DNA from: Actinomadura sp. HBU206391
GTDB lineage: Bacteria > Actinomycetota > Actinomycetes > Streptosporangiales > Streptosporangiaceae
DNA length: 59,332 nucleotides
Direction of reading: 5' to 3'
Assembly: GCF_014323665.1 (NCBI RefSeq)
Contig: NZ_JABVEB010000023.1
Span: 1-59,332 of the forward strand
Shown: positions 42,018 to 51,600 of the stretch, in pieces
Position numbering within the stretch: position 1 is the first letter of the stretch
How the letters are laid out: every line of letters starts with the position of its first letter
The notes under the pieces: model-generated
Seen by the model: only the letters and a program-made list of their open reading frames with translations
What the model was told of the DNA's origin: nothing
Database searches by the model: none
Program-made: the position numbers and the translations under genes

Positions 42018-43502
42018 ATGAGTGATTCAACGCCCCAGACCACGGCCGGCGAACTCAGCCGACGCCGCCGATTTCTGGTTCTCTCGGTCTGCTGCGCCAG
42101 CATGGTCGTCGTGGTGATGGACATCTCCATCGTCAACGTCGCGCTGCCGGAGATTCGTCGCGATCTGCACGCCTCGGTGTCAGGCCTGCAGTGGACGGTC
42201 GACGCGTACACCCTGGTGCTGGCCGGCTTCCTGTTGCTGGCCGGGTCCACCGCCGACCGGGTGGGCCGTCGGCGGATCTTCCAGGTCGGCCTCGCCGTCT
42301 TCGGGCTGGGCTCGTTGCTGTGCGGCCTGGCACCGAGCATCGGTTGGCTGACCGCGGCGCGTGCGCTACAGGCCGTCGGTGCCGCGATGCTCAACCCGGT
42401 GGCGATGGCGATCATCGCCACCACGTTCTCCGACCGGGCCGAGCGGGCCAGGGCCATCGGCGTGTTCGGTTCGATGTCCGGCCTGTCGCTGGGGCTGGGT
42501 CCGATCCTCGGCGGCGCCCTCGTCGACGGCTTCGGCTGGCGCTCCATCTTCTGGATCAACGTGCCGATCGTGGTCGTCGCGATCGTGTGCACCGCGCTGT
42601 TCGTGCCCGAGTCCCGCGCCGCCCGGGCGCGCCGGTTCGACCCGGTGGGCCAGACCCTGGTGGTCCTGGTGCTGGGCAGCGTCGTCTACGCGATCATCGA
42701 GTCCACCAGGTTGGGCTGGACCTCGCCGGTCATCCTCGGCCTGCTCGCCGCCGCCGTGACCGGCGCGCTGGGCATCCTCGGCTACGAACCGCGTCGTGTC
42801 GACCCGCTGCTGGAGCTGCGTTTGTTCCGCAGCGTGCCGTTCAGCGCGGCGATCCTGATCGCGCTCTGGGCCCTGTGCGCGTTCGGCGCGTTCCTGTTCG
42901 TCACAACCACGTACCTGCAGGACGTGCGCGGCATGTCGGCGCTGACGGCCGGGCTGTGCCTGCTCCCGGTCGGGGTGCTGATCGTGGTGCTCGCCCCGCT
43001 CACCGGCCGACTGGTCGGCGGGCGTGGTCCTCGACTGCCGCTGGTGGTCTCCGGGGCCGCGCTGGCACTGGGCGGCGGCGCGTCGATCTGGCTCGGACCG
43101 GCCACCCCGCTGCCGGCCGTACTCGCGATCTATCTGCTGTTCGGCATCGCCCAGGGCACCATCAACCCGCCGATCACCAACACGGCCGTCTCCGGAATGC
43201 CCCGCTCGATGGCCGGGGTGGCCGCCTCGTTGGCCTCGACGGGCCGGCAGACCGGCACCACCCTGGGCGTCGCGATCTCCGGAACCATCGTGGGATCGGC
43301 CGCGTCCCGCGGCGGGATGGCGTTCACCAGCGCGGAGCACGACGTGTGGTGGCTGGTGCTCGGGCTCGGCGTCGGCATCCTGGTCCTGGGGCTGATCAGT
43401 ACCGGGCGCTGGGCCTTGGACACCGCCGGGCGGGCGGCGGCGCTGTTCGAGGGGATGGACCGGGGCGCGGAGCTGCGGACCGCCGCCCTGCACCGCCGGT
43501 GA
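42018..43502 (+). CDS. MFS multidrug efflux transporter (DHA2-like, 14 helices)
   Basis: A 494-residue transporter of the major facilitator superfamily, EmrB/QacA type. Motifs are MDISIVNVALPEIRRDL (motif D1), GFLLLAGSTADRVGRRRIF (motif A) and LSLGLGPILGGALVDGFGWRSIFWINVP (motif C). About 14 hydrophobic helices can be counted. ATG 42018 coincides with the predicted transcription start, so the mRNA is probably leaderless (GTG 42012 is the alternative). It is divergent from its MerR regulator. Substrate unknown, probably a drug. Confidence 0.92.
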   Translation: MSDSTPQTTAGELSRRRRFLVLSVCCASMVVVVMDISIVNVALPEIRRDLHASVSGLQWTVDAYTLVLAGFLLLAGSTADRVGRRRIFQVGLAVFGLGSLLCGLAPSIGWLTAARALQAVGAAMLNPVAMAIIATTFSDRAERARAIGVFGSMSGLSLGLGPILGGALVDGFGWRSIFWINVPIVVVAIVCTALFVPESRAARARRFDPVGQTLVVLVLGSVVYAIIESTRLGWTSPVILGLLAAAVTGALGILGYEPRRVDPLLELRLFRSVPFSAAILIALWALCAFGAFLFVTTTYLQDVRGMSALTAGLCLLPVGVLIVVLAPLTGRLVGGRGPRLPLVVSGAALALGGGASIWLGPATPLPAVLAIYLLFGIAQGTINPPITNTAVSGMPRSMAGVAASLASTGRQTGTTLGVAISGTIVGSAASRGGMAFTSAEHDVWWLVLGLGVGILVLGLISTGRWALDTAGRAAALFEGMDRGAELRTAALHRR

Positions 43503-43554
43503 TCGGCGGCGGGCCGCTGACCTCGGTGTTGCGCCACCCGTCGGATCCGAACGG

Positions 43555-44631
43555 CTAATGGTCAGAGGTCTCCGGCTGGGGCAGCGCCTGCTCGACATCC
43601 TCCTGGACGCGAGCATCCTCGCGGAGCTCGGCCTGCCGGCGGCGGCGCCGGGCAGCCGGAACCGCGATGACGAGTCCGCAACCGGCGACGAGGAGAAGCA
43701 GCAGTGCCCAGGGGAGGGTCCAGCTGTGCGTCGTGGTCTTGCCGACGGCGAGCGGGGCGACCGAGCCCGACGCGTCGGTGAGCAACGGGACGAGGGCGAC
43801 CGTCCCCGTCAGTCTCAGGGCGGCAGCCACTCCGTGCACCGGCACGGAGACCTTCCAGGTGTCGCCCGGGAGCAGCTGGGGCGAGTCGTCGATCCGCCCC
43901 GCGCGGACGCCCAAGCGCCCGAAGGGGCCGGAGACGGACACCGTTTGCCGAGCGGTGAGGATGGCGTTGCCCGTGTTGTGGATCGTGTACGTGACGGTGG
44001 CGTCACCCTTTCCGAACGGATTGGGCGTACCCGAGTAGCGCACGTTCAGGTGCTCTACCGACAGGCTCGGCTTGAGCGCTCCACCCACGCGCAGACGGAT
44101 GCGGATGCCGAGACGCCGGCCCGCATCGCTCCCGTCCGTTTCACCGGCCTGCGTCAGCGAGGTGACGATGCCGCCCATGTATTCGCCGGGCGCGGCGTCG
44201 CCAGGAAGAGTGACCGTGAACGGCACCTCGACCGATTCGCCGGGCCGAACCGTCACGTCGGGTCGGGCGGCGTGGACCCACGCGCCCACCCGTGTCGACT
44301 TCGCGCCCTTGGCGACCAGGTCGAGCCGGCCCTTCTCGGTGGTGAACCCGTCGGCGGCGTACACGGCCAGGTGGAGCGGCGCGGTGCCGTGGTTGACGAC
44401 CACGAGACCGTCCTCGAGCCGCCCGCCCGGGTCGAGGGTGTAGCTGTAGTTCTGCCGGTCGGGCCCGAAGTCGCCTGCGGCCGTACTGATCGCCCAAGAG
44501 ACGTCATCGGCCGCCGCCGCAGCGGGTCCGGCGCCCATTGCGAGGCAGGCGAGCGCGGCGAGCAGTACCACGACGATGGCCTTGGCGAGGGTTCCGACCG
44601 CTGTGGTCGTACGCGCTCTGAGCGGGTGCAT
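43555..44631 (-). CDS. DUF916 / WxL-interacting-like secreted membrane protein
   Basis: A 358-residue protein with a signal peptide (about 1-40, ending GPAAAAADD). A DUF916-like beta-rich domain follows (WAISTAAGDFGPDRQNYSYT, LDPGGRLEDGLVVVNHG, VRPGESVEVPFTVTLPGDAAPGEYMGGIV), then a second Ig-like domain, a C-terminal membrane helix (LPWALLLLLVAGCGLVIAVPA) and a basic/acidic tail. In Firmicutes such domains bind WxL proteins and peptidoglycan. In actinobacteria they occur in surface proteins of unknown role. The gene is downstream of the phosphatase gene on the same strand but separated by a strong hairpin. Confidence 0.8.
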   Translation of the reverse strand: MHPLRARTTTAVGTLAKAIVVVLLAALACLAMGAGPAAAAADDVSWAISTAAGDFGPDRQNYSYTLDPGGRLEDGLVVVNHGTAPLHLAVYAADGFTTEKGRLDLVAKGAKSTRVGAWVHAARPDVTVRPGESVEVPFTVTLPGDAAPGEYMGGIVTSLTQAGETDGSDAGRRLGIRIRLRVGGALKPSLSVEHLNVRYSGTPNPFGKGDATVTYTIHNTGNAILTARQTVSVSGPFGRLGVRAGRIDDSPQLLPGDTWKVSVPVHGVAAALRLTGTVALVPLLTDASGSVAPLAVGKTTTHSWTLPWALLLLLVAGCGLVIAVPAARRRRRQAELREDARVQEDVEQALPQPETSDH

Positions 44632-44677
44632 CTGATGATCCTCGGGCAGTCTGGGAGTGGCGGGATGGAAGACGTGC

Positions 44678-44711
44678 GATGGGGTGGGCGCCCGACGGTG
44701 CCCACCCCATC
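44678..44711 (-). terminator. Perfect hairpin after the phosphatase gene
   Basis: GATGGGGTGGGC (44678-44689) pairs perfectly with GCCCACCCCATC (44700-44711) around ten loop bases, 67 bases after the stop of the metallophosphoesterase gene. Confidence 0.85.
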
Positions 44712-44777
44712 AGGTGGAGCGGGCCGGATCAGCTCAGCGCGGTGAGCGTGAGAGTCCCCGGCACCACCCTCGGTCGT

Positions 44778-46364
44778 CTACTGAAGCCAGGCGGACTCGT
44801 CCAGGGTCGGCGTGGACACGTCGGCCCGGTAGTCGTGGCCGTTTCCGTGGCCGTTGTCGTGACCGTTCCCATGGCCGTGGTCGTTGCCGCGGTACGGGAG
44901 GATCGTCACCTTGTCGACGGTGGAGCCGACCGGCTGAGCGGCGCTGGCGCCGCTGTTCGGGCCGCACCACGACTCCTGGCCCAGCTCCACCGCGGCGTTG
45001 GGGGCGGCGCAGGTGCCGCTGCGGAGGTTCTCGACGACGAGCTTGTCGCCCCGCACCTCGACCTTCACGTAGGTACGGACGTGCTCCTGGTTCTCGACCG
45101 AGTTGGCCCAGTGGCTCTTGGGGTTCAGCGGGTCGGGGCCGTAGTTCGGGTCCTTGGTCGTGTCCGGAGCGGTGAGGTTGTAGTACTTCGAGCCCGACGC
45201 GGAGTTCGCCGTCACGTAGATGACGCCGCCCGGACCCTGGGCCACCTTGGCGGCACCGGGCTTCTCGCTCGGGTTCGCCTTCTTACCGTTCTTGATTTCG
45301 TAGCTGCGGGAGTAGCTGTGGTCGTGACCCTGCAGGACCAGGTCGACGCCGAGATTCGAGAAGGCGGTCGGGAAGTCCTGACGGCGCAGTCGGTTGTCGC
45401 CGTCGTTCGCGTGTGAGGCCGGCGAGTAGATCGAGTGATGGTAGACGAGCACCGTGTACTTGGCGTCGGCGCCGTGCTTCTTGACGACGTCGGTGACGTA
45501 GCCGATGTGCGCCGCGTCGGAGCCGGCGGCGTAGGCGTTGCTGTTGAGGTCGATGAACAGGACGCCTTTGTACTTGTACCAGTAGTCACCGCCCGACCGG
45601 ATGGCCGCGTCGCCGTTGTAGTACGGCGCGGAACGGTCGGTGTTCGGAGTCCAGAAGTGCTGTTCGTACGCCTTGCCGCCGACGTCGTGGTTACCGATGG
45701 TGGCGGCCCACGGGTACTGGCGCAGTTTGTCGGGCGCGAGGAACGCGTCCCACTGCGTCTCGGTGTTGGCGGTCTCGACCTGGTCACCGCCCGAGACCAG
45801 CAGCTCGGCGCGCGGGTTGGCGGCGAGGGAGACGTTCAGGGTGTCCTGCCACCCTGCACCGTCCTTCGCCACATCGCCGGAGGAGCCGATCTGCGGGTCG
45901 CCGTAGAACAGGAAGTCGAAGTCGCCCTTGAAATCCTGCGTCTTGAAGGAGTACGTCCGGGACCAGCCGCCCTCGGTGCCGACGCGGTAGGAGTACGCGG
46001 TGTGCTCCTTCAGGCTGTCGAGCGTGGCGTGACCGTTGTAGCCGCCGTTGACGGTGTTCGCGGCGACCGTGGCCGGGAAGGTGACGCTGTTCTTCGGGAA
46101 CCTGCCCTTTTTGATCTTGGAAGTCGGCGCGACCTGCACCACCTGCGCGGTGCCGGCCGAGGTGTACCAGGACACGACGCGCTGCGTCTCCTTGGCGCCC
46201 ACGCCGAGGACGATGCCGGTGGGCGTCGCGCCATCGGCAGCGTGGGCCGCGGCCGTCAGGCCGCTGCCGAGCAGTGCGGTGGCACCCATGACCGCCGCGG
46301 TGGCGCCAACAGCCACTCGGCGTCGGGCAACGCCGGAGCCCGGTGTCCAGTTGTCGAACTTCAT
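44778..46364 (-). CDS. Secreted purple-acid-phosphatase-like metallophosphoesterase
   Basis: A 528-residue exported phosphatase. The twin-arginine-like signal (ARRRVAVGATAAVMGATAL, ending AAAHAAD) precedes an N-terminal fibronectin-like purple-acid-phosphatase domain (TGIVLGVGAKETQRVVSWYT). The metallophosphoesterase domain has all metal motifs: FYGDPQIG, SGGDQVE, TIGNHDVGG, VYHHSIYS and LQGHDHSYSRSY. The C-terminus has a His/Gly/Asp-rich tract (GHGNGHDNGHGNGHD) that may hold metal. It releases phosphate outside the cell. No PHO box is evident. It follows the HupE gene on the same strand. Confidence 0.9.
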   Translation of the reverse strand: MKFDNWTPGSGVARRRVAVGATAAVMGATALLGSGLTAAAHAADGATPTGIVLGVGAKETQRVVSWYTSAGTAQVVQVAPTSKIKKGRFPKNSVTFPATVAANTVNGGYNGHATLDSLKEHTAYSYRVGTEGGWSRTYSFKTQDFKGDFDFLFYGDPQIGSSGDVAKDGAGWQDTLNVSLAANPRAELLVSGGDQVETANTETQWDAFLAPDKLRQYPWAATIGNHDVGGKAYEQHFWTPNTDRSAPYYNGDAAIRSGGDYWYKYKGVLFIDLNSNAYAAGSDAAHIGYVTDVVKKHGADAKYTVLVYHHSIYSPASHANDGDNRLRRQDFPTAFSNLGVDLVLQGHDHSYSRSYEIKNGKKANPSEKPGAAKVAQGPGGVIYVTANSASGSKYYNLTAPDTTKDPNYGPDPLNPKSHWANSVENQEHVRTYVKVEVRGDKLVVENLRSGTCAAPNAAVELGQESWCGPNSGASAAQPVGSTVDKVTILPYRGNDHGHGNGHDNGHGNGHDYRADVSTPTLDESAWLQ

Positions 46365-46483
46365 CAGCTTCCGTCCGTTTTAGGGATAAATGATGAGCCT
46401 TGTGAAGATTTCGAAAGTGGGTGTCTTCGAGGTGAACTTGGGGAAGGCGCATCGTTGCGTTTGCCGGAAGTCGTGATCACGTC

Positions 46484-47704
46484 TCAGATTCCGAGAACTC
46501 GCTGCACGAACCACACCAGGCCCATCACGGACACACCCGCTGCGATCGCCCCGGTCGTCCACAGCCCCGCGACCGGTCGGCGGTGGCGCAGCAGGGCGAG
46601 CAGCGGGAAGACGACGATGACGATCGCCAGCTGGACGACCTCGATGCCCACGTTGAAGACGAGCAGCGACCACAGAAGCGTCCACGACCAGGCCTGGTCG
46701 ATCCCCAGTGCCGAGGCGAAGCCGAGCCCGTGCACGAGGCCGAAGCAGAAGACCACCGCGAGCCGCGTCCAGCCCGCGCGGTCCAGGCTGAGGTGACCGC
46801 GACCGACCGTCTCGAGATCTGTGGCGTGCGACCGGCGTCGCCAGAGTCGCCACAGATGCCAGCCCGCGACGACCGCGATCGAGAGGGCGATGACAGGCTC
46901 GACGAACGACGCGGGCGCCCGCACGAGGCCGAGAGCGGCGAGGACGAAGGTCACCGAGTGGGCCAGCGTGAAGGTCGTCGCCGCCAGCACGATCTCGCGC
47001 AGGCGGCGTGACCCCGCGATGAGCGCCAGCAGGAACAGGATGTGGTCGATCCCGGTGAGCAGGTGCTCGGCTCCGAGCCGGAAGAACTCCCCGAACCGCT
47101 CGGTCCAGGACTGTTTCGTGGAGAACGACCGATGCTGAGCGTCGAGGGCGGCGCTTCCGGACGTCAGATCGAGGTCGTAGGTGACGATCGTCTTGGTGTC
47201 GCGCACATAGCTCTCGGAGTCCGGGAACAGACCGCTGCGCACCTCGTGCGCTCCAGCGGACTCCGGGCACCGATAGTCGAGAACCAGCAGCGCGTACGGG
47301 ACACCCTCACGTCGCTCGATCCTGAAGTCGCCGTCCTGGACCGGGGTGCACGTCCCGCCCTCGGCCGTGACGCCGAAGCGGTGGGTCACGTACGCGACCA
47401 CCGAGTCGGCGTGGGCGTCGAGCGCGGCGGCCTGCTTCGCCGCGTCGTCGGCCTTGAACGCCGCGTCGCCCGTACGGAAGAGCGGGTCATCCTTCTCGGA
47501 GTCGGCGGCGGAGACGACCAGCAGGTCGTACTCCAGCCCGAGCTCGGTGCGGACGTGCCCGGTCTCGGGCGAGGTCAGGTGGACGTACACGGTCGAGCTG
47601 AACCCGTGGGCGAGAGCGGGTAGGGCGGGCAGGGCACTGAGCAGAACGGCCACGGCTACCGCGGCGACGACGGCACAGGCACGACGCCGAGCGGCGTGGG
47701 ACAT
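46484..47704 (-). CDS. HupE/UreJ-family membrane protein with extracellular domain
   Basis: A 406-residue protein. ATG 47704 behind AAGAGGAG is chosen over the upstream frame. It has a signal peptide (about 1-32, ending PALAHG), an extracellular domain of some 180 residues with two Cys, then six or seven membrane helices of the HupE/UreJ_2 family. Helix 1 includes GAEHLLTGIDHILFLLALIAG and a later helix FGLVHGLGFASAL, whose His residues are conserved and suspected to bind metal (Ni or other). Its partner may be the metallophosphoesterase. Confidence 0.85.
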   Translation of the reverse strand: MSHAARRRACAVVAAVAVAVLLSALPALPALAHGFSSTVYVHLTSPETGHVRTELGLEYDLLVVSAADSEKDDPLFRTGDAAFKADDAAKQAAALDAHADSVVAYVTHRFGVTAEGGTCTPVQDGDFRIERREGVPYALLVLDYRCPESAGAHEVRSGLFPDSESYVRDTKTIVTYDLDLTSGSAALDAQHRSFSTKQSWTERFGEFFRLGAEHLLTGIDHILFLLALIAGSRRLREIVLAATTFTLAHSVTFVLAALGLVRAPASFVEPVIALSIAVVAGWHLWRLWRRRSHATDLETVGRGHLSLDRAGWTRLAVVFCFGLVHGLGFASALGIDQAWSWTLLWSLLVFNVGIEVVQLAIVIVVFPLLALLRHRRPVAGLWTTGAIAAGVSVMGLVWFVQRVLGI

Positions 47705-47879
47705 GTGACTCCTCTTCGATGGCGAACGCAATCTGCTCGGCTCAGATGAACGAACGGCAGCCCGCGCGCGAACCGGCGAGGAACCAAGCCCGTCGGAAAC
47801 GGCCCCTGGCATCGAAAACCGCAGGTGATGGGGTAGGAAGTTAGGCGCAACCCCCTGTCACCCCCGGAGGACGATCTTC

Positions 47880-48554
47880 TTGCGCTCTCGACTTCTGCCC
47901 GCCGGCACGCTGGCCGCGGCAGTTGCGACCGCCGTACTGGTCAGCGGATGCGGCTCCGGCGACGACTGGTCCCGGCCGCACGCGAAGCCCACCGCCGTCG
48001 GCGCCCTCGGCCCGGGGTACGTCGACCGGGCGGCACCGCCCGCCCCGGAGGCGACGATCACACCGCGACCCCGCTCCTGGGACGGGGTCCGTCCATCGAA
48101 GGGCTACCGCGTGGTGCTGCTCACCGCGGGGCGAGACCCCCAGACCAGGACGCTGGTGAGCGCCGTGGAGGAGTGGGCCCAGGCGGAGCACGTCAGCCTC
48201 AAGACCGTCACGGCCACGGAACCGGCACAGTTCATCGCGCGCATCAGCGAGGCGATGGACCTGGGACCCGACCTCATCATCAGCGCCGGCAACGACCTCG
48301 TCGACCCCCTGGCCATGGTCTCTCCCAACCACCTCGACCAGCAGTTCCTCGTGGTAGGCGCCGAACTGGCCGAGCCCACGGCGAACGTCACCGCCGCCGA
48401 CTGGACCGGTGCGTCGTTCCGCGGCGAGGGGCTGGGCATGTCCTCGACGTACGATCCCGCCACCTTCACCCCCGAACGCGCCGGACGCGCCGTCCGGGCC
48501 GGTGTCGCGGCCGTACTGAGCGGCCTGACCGGCATCGTGATCTGGCTCGACTGA
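47880..48554 (+). CDS. Lipoprotein with substrate-binding-like fold
   Basis: A 224-residue lipoprotein: lipobox LVSGC at about 20-24, then a Pro-rich spacer. The Rossmann-like region (GYRVVLLTAGRDPQTRTLVSAV, GPDLIISAGNDLVDPLAMV, DQQFLVVGAELAEP, GTGIV-like end) recalls the BMP/periplasmic-binding family, but it is shorter than a full two-lobe protein (usually above 300). The start is TTG 47880 behind GGAGG. It is a single gene with a terminator immediately after. Confidence 0.7.
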   Translation: MRSRLLPAGTLAAAVATAVLVSGCGSGDDWSRPHAKPTAVGALGPGYVDRAAPPAPEATITPRPRSWDGVRPSKGYRVVLLTAGRDPQTRTLVSAVEEWAQAEHVSLKTVTATEPAQFIARISEAMDLGPDLIISAGNDLVDPLAMVSPNHLDQQFLVVGAELAEPTANVTAADWTGASFRGEGLGMSSTYDPATFTPERAGRAVRAGVAAVLSGLTGIVIWLD

Positions 48555-48590
48555 AGGCCCTGGCCCAGGCCGATTCTGACCTGGGCCTTC
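48553..48590. terminator. Hairpin shared by convergent genes
   Basis: GAAGGCCC...CCAGG pairs with CCTGGGCCTTC (48580-48590) with a four-base bulge. It starts at the lipoprotein stop codon and lies 66 bases from the stop of the convergent repeat ATPase gene. Confidence 0.6.
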
Positions 48591-48655
48591 CGCTTGTCCT
48601 GGGTGCCGCGGTGATCAGTAGTGATCGTTCCGGTGCGCCCTGGAGAGCGGTCATC

Positions 48656-51600
48656 TTATGATCGCGGCACGCTCGATTTCTGCATTGGTTCCGCCTCGTC
48701 GAGGTGATCCTGTGCCGCGGCGATCACTGCCGAGGGAGCGACCCTCGCGAGCACCGGCAGTAGCGGCGTAGGTGAACCGCCGATCAAGACGGTTCCGAGA
48801 AGTGCGCAGGCTCGGTCGGGTGCAATGAGCGGTACAAGCGTCATCAGCGCCTGCGCTTGGGCGGAGGGGTGGGTGATGGATCGGGCGATGGTCTCGGCCC
48901 GGTCGAGGTCTCCCGCCCGGGCCACCGCTCCCACCAGCGCCGCCAGAACCTGTGCCAGGTCGAGGTCGGTGGTGGAGGCTGCGATGCTCTCCGCCCGCTC
49001 GGCCAGCGCGGTGGCCTGGTGCAGGCGTCCTGCCCGGGCCACCGGTCCCACCAGCTCCGCCAGGTCCGGTTCCTCCTCGTAGGGGTCGGCGAGGGAGCAC
49101 GCGATGGCCTCGGCCCGCTCGGCCAGTGCGGCCGCCCGGTCGAGGTCGCCTGCCTGCACCACCGGCCCCATCAGCTCCGCCAAGGCCCCTTCTTGGGCGT
49201 AGAGGTTCGTGATGGAGCAGGCGATGGTCTCGGCTCGTTCGGCCAGTGCGGTCGCCCGGTCAAGGTCTCCCGTCTGAACCACCGCTCCGACCAGTGCCGC
49301 CAGAACCCACGCTTGGTCGTATCGGTCGGTAATGGAGCGGGCGATGGTCTCGGCCCGCTCGGCCAGTGCGGTCGCCCAGTCGAGGTCTCCCGCCTGGGCC
49401 ACCGCTCCGACCAGTGCCGCCAGAACCTGCGCTCGGGCGCGGGGGCCGCTGGGGGAGTGGGCGATGGTCTCGGCCCGGTCGAAGTCTCCTGCCCGGGCCA
49501 CCGCTTCCACCAGTGCCGCCAGAACCCGTGCTCGGGCGCGGGGATCGGTGACCGAGCGGGCGATCGCCTCGGCCCGGTCGAAGTCGCCGGCCTGGGCTAC
49601 GGGGCCGACCAGCTCCGTCAGGGCCTGTGCCCGGTGGTAGGCGTTGAGAGAGCGGGCGATGGTCTCGGCCCGGTCGAACTCTCCTGCTTGAGCCACCGGC
49701 CCCACCAGCGTCGCCAGAACCTGCGCTCGGGCGTTGTGGTCGGTGATGGAGCGGGCGATGGTCTCGGCCCGCTCGGCCAGTGCGGTCGCTCGCTCGAGGT
49801 CGCCCGCCTGAGCCACCGCCTGCACCAGTGCCGCCAGGGCCAGCGCCCGGGCGTGGAGGTCGGTGGGGGTGCGAGCGATGGTCTCGGCCCGCTCGGCCAG
49901 TGCGGTGGCCCGCTCGAGGTCGCCCGTCTGGGCCACCGGGCCCACCATCGCCGTCAGGGCCTGGGCTCGGGCGTGGGGGTCGGTGGGGGAGTGGGCGATG
50001 GTCTCGGCCCGGCCGAAGTCGCCTGCCCGGGCCACCGCTTCCACCAGTGCCGTCCGGGCCTGCGCTTGGTCGCGGGGGACGGTGATGGAGCGGGCGAGGG
50101 CTTCGGCACGGTCGAGGTCTCCTGCCTTGGCCATCGGCCCGATCAGTGCCGTCAGGGCTCGTTCGTGGGTGCGAGCGTCGGTGATGGAGTCGGCGATGGT
50201 CTCGGCTCGGTGGAGATCTCCTGCCCGGGCAACCGGCCCCACCAGTGCCGCGAGGGCCCGTTCGTGGGCACGGGTGTCGGTCAGGGAGCCTGCGATGGTC
50301 TCGGCCCGTTCGAGGTCTCCTGCCAGAGCCACCGGCCCCACCAGGGCGGTCAAGGCCTCCCCCTGGTCGTAGCGGTCGGTGATGGAGCGGGCGATGGTCT
50401 CGGCCTGCTCGGCCAGTGCGGTCGCCCGGTCGAGGTCTCCCGCCTGAGCCACCGGCCTTACCAGCTCCGCCAGAACCTTCACCTGATGGTAGGGGTGAGC
50501 GAGGGAGCCTGCGATGGTCCGGGCCCGGTCGAGGTCTCCCGCCTGCGCCATCGGCCCCGCCAGCTTCGCCAGGGCCTGCGCCCGGTAGAAGGGGGTCGTG
50601 AGGGAACGGGCGATGGCCTCCGCCCGGTCGAGGTCGCCTGCCCGCGCCATCGCTCCCACCAGTTCCGCCACGGCCTGCGCCCGGTCAGAGGGGTCGGCGA
50701 TGGAGTGGGCGAGCGCTTCGGCTCGGGTGGGATTGCCGAGGGCGGCCCAGGCGGCCGGGAGGTTGGTCGGGATGTTGCCGTCGCGTTGGGCGAGGTGTTC
50801 TCGGGCGAAGGCCAGACGGAGGCCGGCGGTCAGGTCGGGGACCGATCGGTCGCGGATGTACTCCTGCACGGTGTTGATGTCCGCGATCGCGGCGCCGCCA
50901 TCGACATCGAGCATCCTGTCCCGCCGCGCGCGGTCGGTCGCGACCTCCGTCATCCGCGGCAGGTCACCGGTCTCCAGCAGCATCCGCAGATAACCGCGCA
51001 GCAGATACTCCGGCGTCCCCACCGGCCAGCCCCGTTCACGGTGGCCGTCAGCCCACGCGTGCAGACGCGCCCGCCATCCGGCCAGATCGTCATGCAGCCG
51101 GCGCAGAGCAGTCCGTTGCAGTTCCTCATGGGCCGGCACGAACAACGGGACCGGCTCGGGATGCCCCGTGCCGTCACGGGTGGTGAGGATCCGGCCGGCG
51201 ACCGCCTGCAAGAGCCGCTCGATCTCCCACACCGACGCCCCGGTCAGTTCCGCCAGATCACTGCCGGACAGGCCCCCACCGGCCGCGGCCAGCAGGCCGA
51301 GCAGATCCCTGCCCAACCCACCGCCGTCCAGCAGGTGCACCAGTTCCCGCTCGACCTCCCGCTGCGCGGCCTGTGCCGCAGGCGACGGATCCAACAGCCG
51401 GACGACCCATGCGTCCTTGGGGCGCCAGGGCGGGACATCGGAGGGGACCGGCGGATCGGAACGCCCTGCGACCACCACCCGTGCCCCGGGGCGGGCGGCG
51501 TGGGACAGCAGCGCCGCGATGCCGTGTGCGTCGGGACCGGTCGTCGCCCCCCGGCCCTCATCCACCCCATCGACCAGCAACACCAGTCGGCCGCCCTCAC

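Noticed and set aside
48553..48590. Fourth copy of the tRNA-Thr terminator/att sequence
   Set aside because: It shares CTGACCTGGGCCTTC with the terminator at 37975-38006 but not the tRNA end or the intervening GCGAAGG block in the same order; chance similarity of terminators is enough.
48840..50700. CRISPR-like array
   Set aside because: The periodic units are 99 or 120 bases, stay in one open reading frame and encode conserved helical repeats; no short repeats with unique spacers and no cas genes.
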